Source: Ancistrus triradiatus
Lineage: Eukaryota; Chordata; Actinopteri; Siluriformes; Loricariidae
Assembly (NCBI GenBank): GCA_025084515.1
Contig: JAJAGP010000221.1
Span: 1-64,000, forward strand
Direction: 5' to 3'
DNA: 64,000 nucleotides
Below the pieces are notes generated by a model. That model did not search any database and was not told the origin of the DNA. It worked only from the letters and a program-made list of their open reading frames with translations. The position numbers and the translations under genes were made by a program. Below, in pieces: positions 56,639 to 64,000 of this stretch (positions are counted from its first letter, which is position 1; the number at the start of each line of letters is the position of its first letter).

Positions 56639-58100
56639 TTGAAATTTAATACACCTACGGAGATCAATCATCTTGAGTGTGTAAATTACCAATTAGAATG
56701 TGTGCTTCGCTCAACCCTGGACAGGATTGCCCCTGCTAGGGTCAAACGTATTAAGGAAAAAAGGCTAGCACCATGGTATAATGACCACACCCATACCTTC
56801 AAGCAAAGAACACGGCATCTAGAGCGCAAGTGGAGACATAGTAAATTGGAGGTGTTTAAGATTGCTTGGAGGGACAGCATGGCAGAGTATAAGCATGCCC
56901 TTACTAAAGCTAAAGCTGCATACTTCTCCTCAATCATAGAGAAAAATAAGAATAACCAAGATTTCTCTTTAATACAGTCTCCAAATGGAACAAAAACCCC
57001 CAAGAAAGTGACTCTCCCGTTCTGTGTAATTTTAACAGTAATTGATTTTCATGACTTTCTTAATGATAAGATTAGGCATAAAATTCAATGCTACATCACA
57101 TCCCCAAAACTGTTCAGCAACATTTAAAACATTGTTTAATGAGCTGTTAAAATCAAGATTAGAATCTTGTACCCAATTACTAATACTGAAACTATCCGCA
57201 ACTGATTCAGCTCGTCTAAGTCAAAAATCAACATGTTTATTAGATTCCAATGCCTACGGTCTACTCAAACAAGTATTACCTAGTGTTATAGAGACGGTTG
57301 TTGTGTTAGTATTTAAATTCTATCCCTTACCTTAGGTTATGTGCCCAAATCCTTTAAGTGCTGCCGGGATACAACCACTGATTTAAAAAAGCACAAATCT
57401 TGACCCTGTGTGATATCTAATTATGACAATTCAAATATACCGTTTCTGTCCCCAAAATCTTAGAAAAGCCGTCTATCCAGCCAGCTTGCAGTTACCTCAA
57501 AAGGAAAAGAAAATTTATGAAACATTTCAGTCTGGCTCAGGCCCAATCATTAGTACTGAAACCGCATGTATTATGTTTGGTACTAACTGAACTTGTATTG
57601 TCCTCAGATGAAGGATGTTCTTTCTTGTTCTGTTAGATTGAGTGCAGCCATTTGACACTATAGATCATGACGTTTTACTAAACAGACTAGAAAATACTGT
57701 AGGTATTAAGGGATTAGCACTTTCTTGCTTTAAATCCTACTTAACCGACCGGTACCAGTTAGTTCATATAAATAATCTAAGGTCTAAGCTCTCAAAAGTG
57801 AAGTATGGCGTGCCTCAGGGGTCAGTGCTTGGCCCGCTTTTATTCTCTCTGTACATGCTGCCACTAGGCTGTTATTTGTAAACATGGCATCAGTTTCCAC
57901 TGCTATGCAGATGATACACAGCTGTACATATCAACCAAACCAAATGACAGCCTTACAAACAACAAAATTGAGGACTGTGTAAAGGAAAAAGATTGGAAGA
58001 TTGGGTGTTGTTTAATTTTCTCTTACTTAACTCAGATAAAACTGAGGTTCTATTAGTGGGACCCAAGGCTGTGAGAGACAGGTTGGCTACATCTATCCTA
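56639..58100 (+). pseudogene. LINE reverse transcriptase domain, broken
   Basis: 56639-57127 keeps the pre-RT region (LAPWYNDHTHTFKQRTRHLE). 57642-57881 keeps FDTIDHDVLLNRL and KYGVPQGSVLGPLLFSLYM. The YADDTQLYIST part at 57904 is in another frame. Stretches between are degenerate. Confidence 0.88.
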
Positions 58101-58302
58101 AATCTAGATGGCTGTCCAGTATTGCCCAGTCCGTTTGTAAAAAAACTCAGAGGTCACATTTGATTCAGATCTCTCCTTTGATGCGCACATTAGCAGCATC
58201 ACTCGAATTGCTTTCTTTCAATTATGTAATATCACTAAATTTAGAAATATCCTCTCTTTTAAAGATGCAGAGAAACTTGTTCATGCGTTTGTAACTTCAA
58301 GG

Positions 58303-58752
58303 TTGTATTACTGTAACACCTTACTTGCTGGATGCTCTAGTAAATCTATAAATAAACTTCAGTTAGTTCAGAATGCAGCTGCCCGAGTGCTAACTCGAAC
58401 TAGAAAATTTGATCATATCACTCCTGTTCTATCATTACTACAATGGTTACCCGTCAAATTCCGCATTGATTACAAAATACTTCTTATAACTTATAAAGCT
58501 CTACATGGCCTGGCCCCACATTATCTGAGTGAACTCTTAGAGTTTTACAATCCAACTCGTCTACTTCATTCGCAGGGTGCAGGACTTCTTTTAGTTCCTA
58601 GAATTAAAAAAGTCACAGCTGGGGAAAAGGCTTTCTCATACATGGCGCCCCAACTATGGAATAAACTTCCCACTTTCGTTCGAGATTCAGACACTATCCA
58701 AAGTTTTAAGTCTAGGCTAAAGACATACCTATTTACACAGGCTTTTGACTAG
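58303..58752 (+). pseudogene. L2-type LINE C-terminal region
   Basis: The 149-residue open frame contains KLQLVQNAAARVLTRTRKFD, LQWLPVKFRIDYKIL, YKALHGLAPHYLSELL and the closing FKSRLKTYLFTQAFD, all standard for the end of L2 ORF2. It is open here but detached from the reverse transcriptase. Confidence 0.92.
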
Positions 58753-59578
58753 ATTTAGACCAGGATGCATGGCTTGGGTCACTGGGGCCGGAGTCTGGAG
58801 TCATGTCTGGCCTGCAGCTAGCCGGGAGTGTCGAGTGAGTGTTCTGGCTGAACTGGGCTTTGGTCCTCGTGATCTTGACTCGTGCATCGTTGATTTAGAA
58901 TAAAGGCAGAGCTGGGGGTTCATAGTCAAAGAGTCTTATGGTGATCAGAGACATTGGGTTGCTGTCTTCTGCCTCCCGTGGGGTTGCCAATGTCTCATGT
59001 GATCCCTCTTGGCTGTGTTTCCTACCAGTTCTCCTCTTTCTAGCTATGCTGCTATAGCTAATGCTGCCGGGGTGTCATGCTACACATGGCATTAGTGATT
59101 GACATGGCATCAGTGATTGTTAATAGACACTGTGCTCTTAATCAATAACTAATTGCATTTTCTGTTTTCTCTCCGAGCTGTTGTCCGGCAGTTCCAGCCA
59201 CCACACATGATGTTATCTGCTGTAGCTCCAGTTACAAAGCTGCTTCCGTCTCAGCTCCAGCCCCCATCATAACCCGGGCACTGAATGCCGATGTGCATTT
59301 TCCACTTTTATTCGAACTTTGGGGACTTCCAGACTTAGTTTCGCTCGTTAGATTTATCATCACGCGCCCAAGGAGATGGAGATTGGGTCCCTTTTTGAGT
59401 CTTGGTCCTCCTAAGGTTTCTTCCTATAACTCAGGGAGTTTTTCCTTGCCACTGTCGCCCTAGGCTTGCTCAATTTGGGATTGGACGTAGTTATTAGGAG
59501 ATAATCTAAACTTGTAAAGTTGCTTTGAGACAATGCTCCATTGTAAAAAGCGCTATATAAATAAATCTGACTTGACTT

Positions 59579-59720
59579 GTTTTTTTTCTCTCTTCATTTT
59601 CCCTGTTTCTTTCTTTATTCTTTGTTTCTGTCCTTGTTTTATTTTGTTCTTACTTCTTTTGACTCTTTTGTTTCCTCCTTTTATTCTTGCTCTAAATTCC
59701 TCTCTTGATGCATTGTCCTT
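59579..59720. repeat. pyrimidine-rich tract right of the L2-type LINE
   Basis: T/C-rich sequence resumes directly after the LINE 3' end, similar to that before its 5' end. Confidence 0.8.
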
Positions 59721-59739
59721 ATAATCTCATTTTAATTAG

Positions 59740-60010
59740 AGCGCTTTATTAAACAGCTAAACGCTCCAATTCACACATTAAATTATAATTTAGTAATTTA
59801 GCTTTTTTTTTTTTAATGAGACACTTTAAACTTCTTTAAAGTCAATTAGGAGCTCTAGAGCAGAACAAATAGAGCTGAACCCCTTCAGAGCTGGACTTCG
59901 TCTGTTAGAGTTTAGACCTTACTGCTGCTGCTTTTTGGTGTTAAAGTTTAAATCTCACTTTTCCCTGAACCTGATCAGCTTCCTGTTTGTGATTCAACCT
60001 TTAATTTGAC
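59740..60010. other. repeat-free AT-rich block, no gene
   Basis: Contains ctcattttaattagagcgct and aagtcaattaggagctctag. It may be conserved non-coding DNA, but nothing firm can be said. Confidence 0.25.
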
Positions 60011-60034
60011 TTATTATTTGGACTCACATATTGG

Positions 60035-60715
60035 TGTGTTCTTTCTTTCTCTTTTGTTTTCTACTCTCATTTCTTCCTGTCCTATCTTTGTTTGTTTTTT
60101 AACCTTAACTTCAATTGTTTCTTTCTGTTTTTTGTCTTAGATGCTGGGCTTGTTTTTTTTTTCTTCTTTCTGTTTTTAATTTGTTTTTGTCTTTCTGCTA
60201 TTCATTGTTTGTTCCTTTTTCCTTCTCATTTTTCTTTTTTGTCTCCTTTCTGTCTTGCCTTCTCTCTTTCGTTTGACGTTCTTCCTTTTTCTACCCTTCT
60301 TTCTTCGTTACCTTTTTCTTTCTTTTGTCTGTTTTTATGGGGGTTTTTTTTCAATACTTTTTCTTGTTTCATTCCTCTCCTCCAACTTACTTTGTTTAAT
60401 TTCTTCTTTCTCTATTTTTTGTCTGTCTGTCTGTTTCTTTACTCGTTTTATCCTTTGTGCATCGCTACTTTCTTTTTCACTTTACTTTCTGTTTCCTTTA
60501 CCCATTCTTTCTTTTTCCTTCTTTGTTTTTTTGTCAGTCTTTCCTTCCTTTCTTTGACTTTTATTCACTCTTTAATTGTCTTTCTTTTCTTTCCCCCGCT
60601 CACTTTTCTCATTGTTCTTTCTTCATTTCTTTCTTTATCTTTTATATTATTACTTACTTTCTTTTTTCCTTTCTTATTCATTTATTTAATTTTTTTCCTC
60701 TCAATTATATCTGTA
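60035..60715. repeat. long pyrimidine (T/C) tract
   Basis: About 680 bp of T/C-rich sequence with many ctttc and ttctt units. The 231-codon frame here is a low-complexity artefact. Confidence 0.9.
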
Positions 60716-61349
60716 GATGTGTCGACTGATGTGGAATCAAAGGCCACAGGATTTTATTTACACACATTTTCATTTACACTAATCTAGTTTGGCTGTTTGT
60801 GAGAGCGGGTGGTTTGGATGCGAGAGCGTTTTGGATTTATGATCTTCACATTTAAATATTGATTTATTCAAATTTTCTGTCAATATTTTGAATCGATGTG
60901 CTATGGATTACTTTGTTAATGTTTTAATTCAGGAGAATGTAAAAGCTTTTTATTGAGCCGTGTTTTATTGCTCGCAGTAAAATCAAATTCAGATTCCTGC
61001 TCTGGACCAACTGGCTTACTGAAACCCGCAGCCTCAGAAGCTCTTTGGTCTTGGGTTGGTCCCGGGTCCCACTGGGTCCCATCCTAAAGCTCATAATACC
61101 AGTGAGGCCTAAAAGCTAAAACCTTAATGAGGACACTTTTTACTTTTACTTACTACATTCCAAAAGAAAAACCTGCACTTTTCTCTCACTACATTTTCAA
61201 AACCGGCGTTACTTTACTTTAGCTTTTATGAATCTGTACTCAAAGTAAAACGTTATTAATTCTTTCTAAAGGTCCAATGAGAAGTTCCCAAACTTTTGCG
61301 CAGGACTGTACCTAATAACAATAAATATCGAATGCTGCTTTAACCTTCT
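60716..61349. other. intergenic DNA, no gene seen
   Basis: No exon or defined repeat recognised. Confidence 0.45.
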
Positions 61350-61770
61350 TCACTTAGGACGACGGTGTTTGTTTGGAGAAGAAACAGCTTGCCTGACAGT
61401 GTTGACAGAGCGGCCATGAATTATTTATGAGGACAGAGAGTCCATTTCTTTCTCTCTCTGTTTGTTTCTTTCTTGTCTTTCTTTTTCTTTTTTTTTTCTC
61501 TTTTTTTTTTTGCCTCGACCTGTCAGACTGAAGCGTTGGACCATTAGTGGAAGCTTTAATTCCCTCATGTGTGTTCTGCTGTAGAAATAAATCAAACTGC
61601 CAGTCAGGTCGGGAAACGTCCAATAAAAAATGGAACGGTGGAAGGAGGACAGCGAGGGTTCTGAAGGATAAACGTTTCTCTAAATTAATTTCCGAAACCC
61701 TTTTATGAGCCCAAAGGGATCAAGGACAGAATGAAGAGCCTCGCTGGAACCTTTGTCTTTAATTGTTATT
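61350..61770. other. possible conserved non-coding block with an internal T-rich run
   Basis: gaattatttatgaggacaga and cctttgtctttaattgttat are set in complex sequence, with a T/C run at 61439-61512. The second phrase includes a TCF/LEF-like CTTTGT. The call is from composition only. Confidence 0.25.
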
Positions 61771-62690
61771 AGTGTAATAATAAAACTTAGCTACTGCTGT
61801 GGGTTGAGCTTTGGTGGGTTTGGGAATAGACAGGGTACTGACCCATCACAGGGCATCACGCCCACTTAATGCCATATACTACCATGCACTCGAATGCTCG
61901 TTACCAAGTGAGGATGATTAAAATACAAATAAAACTTGTCCATCCTGTCGCATCTCTCTTTTGTTTCTTCTCGTTGCCTGGTGCAGATCTGCAGAACAGC
62001 TCGATATTTCCCTGAACCGGCGCTTTCAGGATGCGCACAATCAATAACGCCCTTTCCCATGCCGCATTCATCTTGTTCACTTTTGCCTCTTCAGCAATAT
62101 CAATACACTGCCATCATGCACCAGGCACGACCTCGCCCGCCACGAGGAAGGTCCTGAACGCTGAGCTGATCGTGATCTTCGAAAAGTTTTGAGTTAATGC
62201 TGCTGAGAAGCAATTTTTGAATGATTGTCAAATAATTAAATAAACGTCTTTACTCCTCTGGTGTAAACATGACCTGGAAGGGATGCCAGTTCAGTTATGC
62301 CCGTAGGATGCCTTCCTGAATGGAAGACACCATCAGAATTAACATTTTTAGGACTGCCACTCAAGCACCCCTCCTACTGGAAAATAAACCCCGTGTGATG
62401 GGTATGTTGTGCTTTTCATTATTTATATGCGTGTCCCATTCTTGCTGGTTTTAGTGCAGGAGCATGACATTAAAACCTACCCATAACTTACTAAAAAATA
62501 CATGCAAGTCCATTTCATACATAAAACTGCACACTTACGATCTCTGAAAAGGTCGTTATTTAAATTCTGAGCTCAATATGATTAAATTACCTCAGTTTGG
62601 GCTCATGTGAAATGAGCACTAAAAAGCACCACGAAATGTTGTTTCTCAGACAGCATGCACTGTATGCTCAGATTCCTGTTACAGGAGTGA
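61771..62690. other. intergenic DNA, no gene seen
   Basis: Short fragments of dispersed repeats (acccatcacagggcatcac at 61841-61859) but no gene. Confidence 0.45.
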
Positions 62691-63005
62691 AACCACCTGC
62701 TATTGTAGCCCATCCGCCTCAAGGGTGGATGTGTTGTGATTTACATGTTAACATTACATGTTATGTAGCAGGAATCTGGAGTTAAATCAGTGTCATTAGA
62801 ACCTGAACCTGAATTTATGATTCTTGTTAAAAAAAAAAAAATTTCTTTAAAAAAAATTTTTTTTTTTTTAACAAGAATCATAAATTTCAGGTTTCTAATG
62901 ACACTGATTTAACTCCAGATTCCTGCTACATAACATGTAATGTTAACATGTAACATCACAACACATCCACCCTTTGAGGCGGATGGGCTACAATAGCAGG
63001 TGGTT
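62691..63005. repeat. 315-bp near-perfect palindrome
   Basis: The left arm begins aaccacctgctattgtagcc and the right arm ends ggctacaatagcaggtggtt. Arms of about 140 bp agree except for a few single-base indels near 62724, 62743 and the 62800s, and meet in an A-run/T-run centre near 62830-62865. Confidence 0.95.
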
Positions 63006-63029
63006 CATAGATATTTGAACGTCTCGAAA

Positions 63030-63265
63030 TTCCAGTATAAAAAAAAAAAAAATCCAGGTAACCAAAAATTCCGGTCAAAACATTCAGGTCAGAAAATTCA
63101 AGTCGAGAAATTCTGGTCGAAAAATTTAGGTCAAGAAATTCAGACTGAGAAAATCACTTCGGGAAATTCAGATCAGAAAATTCAGGCTGATAAAATTCAG
63201 TTCAGGAAATTCTGGTCTAGAAATTCAGAAATCAGAATTTGTCAGCCTGAATTTTACCAGAAAAA
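63030..63265 (+). repeat. minisatellite of about 15-bp units
   Basis: Degenerate copies of the type gaaattcaggtcaga run for about 230 bp (aaattcaagtcgaga, aaattctggtcgaaa, gaaattcagatcaga). The Lys/Gln/Phe-rich open frame here is the repeat's translation. Confidence 0.92.
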
Positions 63266-63334
63266 TAGCTAAATTTCAAATATCCAAGATTTTCCAGTGA
63301 CATTGTTCAATAACACCAAATTTCAAACACTTTT

Positions 63335-63390
63335 TTTTTTTTTTAAGGATCATAAATTCAGATTCAGGTGACACTGATTTTAAATTTGGT
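63335..63390 (+). repeat. partial third copy of the palindrome arm
   Basis: A T run, then aggatcataaattcagattc and ggtgacactgatttt, matches the inner part of the right palindrome arm (gaatcataaatttcag, atgacactgattt). Confidence 0.75.
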
Positions 63391-63649
63391 TCGAATGTCA
63401 CGTAAAATCAGCCTTGCGTTGATCCTAAAGCATGAACGTGACCGAGTCGGAGCGTCTCTGGTATGTACTACAGAAGTGGGACTATAATGTGCAGTTGATG
63501 CAGTGGTGTCAGCATGGACCCGAGTCTCTTGTTGAATCCACACCGTTTAACTGTCGGTTCTGTTTTTCCATGGTATGATTCTAGAGAGAGTTCTGTGTTC
63601 AGTAATGCAAAGTGAGTCCAATCCTGAGCCAATCTTCCCCATGGCAGTT

Positions 63650-64000
63650 CTTTTTTTTTTTCTTTGACTGTCAATCAAATTCGTAACTCGCCCCAAAGGA
63701 GCACAGCATCTGTTCGTCTGGCGGCTGGATTTCGGCTCGGCTGGCCAAGCGCTAGCTCCGTTTCTGTCTGTCAGTCTCTTTCCGTCTCCCTCTTGCCGCT
63801 CTGTCGTCTCAACAGACTCATTTCCAGTCGTGTCAACAGCAATCAAATGCCTGATTTAACCCCAATGACACGCTCATCATCCAATTACACAGCAGATTAA
63901 ACGCAAACCTCAGAGAGACGGATTGCAAAAACGATTAGACGTGAGATCTTTGAGCGACGCACTTGACGTGGTGTGCAAACTTTCACATCAAGCTTATTGA
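63650..64000. other. repeat-free block, no gene seen
   Basis: Complex, CpG-containing sequence (ctggcggctggatttcggct) with no exon recognised. It may be conserved non-coding DNA. Confidence 0.25.

Larger units (their letters stand above)
55405..59578 (+). mobile_element. near full-length L2/CR1-type LINE, inactive
   Basis: In order: a GDSL/SGNH-esterase-like end of ORF1 (55532-55732, GYIDNWTAFEGKPGLL, WDGVHPTREGA), endonuclease remains (about 55990-56480), reverse transcriptase remains (about 56640-58100) with the YADD codons at 57904-57915, and the C-terminal part (58303-58752). The 3' end is aaagcgctatataaataaat plus ctgacttgact. Many stops and frame changes disable it. Two more 3' tails of this family lie at 49976 and 51670. 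Confidence 0.92.

Noticed and set aside
60092..60787. 231-codon Phe/Leu/Ser-rich frame
   Set aside because: Same artefact of a T/C-rich tract, despite being the second longest frame in the window.
63000..63272. Lys/Gln-rich 90-codon frame
   Set aside because: It reads a 15-bp minisatellite and part of the palindrome arm.

Overview
This is a window from an animal nuclear genome, almost certainly a teleost fish. The evidence is AT-rich DNA, genes split by GT-AG introns, many Tc1/mariner copies, L2-type LINEs, tRNA-derived SINEs, and two genes recognisable as vertebrate orthologues. The repeat mix looks like an otophysan such as a catfish, but that placement is a guess.

Two protein genes could be rebuilt exon by exon. 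The first is cbln2 on the minus strand (coding 14711 to 9143, three coding exons, 200 aa), a secreted C1q-family synaptic organiser. It has a plausible TATA/GC-box promoter and 5' untranslated exon near 15.9 kb. The second is fbxo15 on the plus strand (coding 20677 to 31781, nine coding exons, 457 aa), an F-box substrate receptor of SCF ubiquitin ligases. It has a CpG-containing promoter with NRF1-like palindromes and an RFX X-box-like site near 20.2 kb. The two genes are divergent and about 4 kb apart between their inferred starts. Both are also neighbours on human 18q22, where NETO1 lies between them; I see no neto1 here.

Layout. 1-2.5 kb: intergenic. 2.5-7.0 kb: a decayed Tc1/mariner element split by a gag-only LTR retroelement that is full of tandem repeats. 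7.2-8.35 kb: a degenerate satellite-like array. 8.5-16 kb: cbln2, with a Tc1 copy, a SINE and a foldback repeat in its introns. 16-20.2 kb: intergenic, with a (CA)26 tract, a GATA/GATT-rich block ending in a perfect-looking hairpin, and a TAATTA-rich block that may be an enhancer. 20.2-32 kb: fbxo15, whose introns hold two Tc1 copies, a hAT-type MITE with an 8-bp target duplication, and a minisatellite. 32-64 kb: no protein gene of the host. This part holds a 31-bp minisatellite family, three deleted copies of one Tc1 family plus a MITE, two LINEs with reverse-transcriptase remains, long pyrimidine tracts, several gene-poor blocks that look like conserved non-coding DNA, and a 315-bp near-perfect palindrome.

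The host genes are not an operon and share no visible pathway, though both may use cis-elements in the 16-20 kb interval. The most unusual object is the pol-less LTR element at 2987-6413. It has a gag-like N-terminus followed by several kinds of repeats, and its two LTRs differ strongly in minisatellite copy number. All family calls come from reading the sequence and remembered family features; no search was run.
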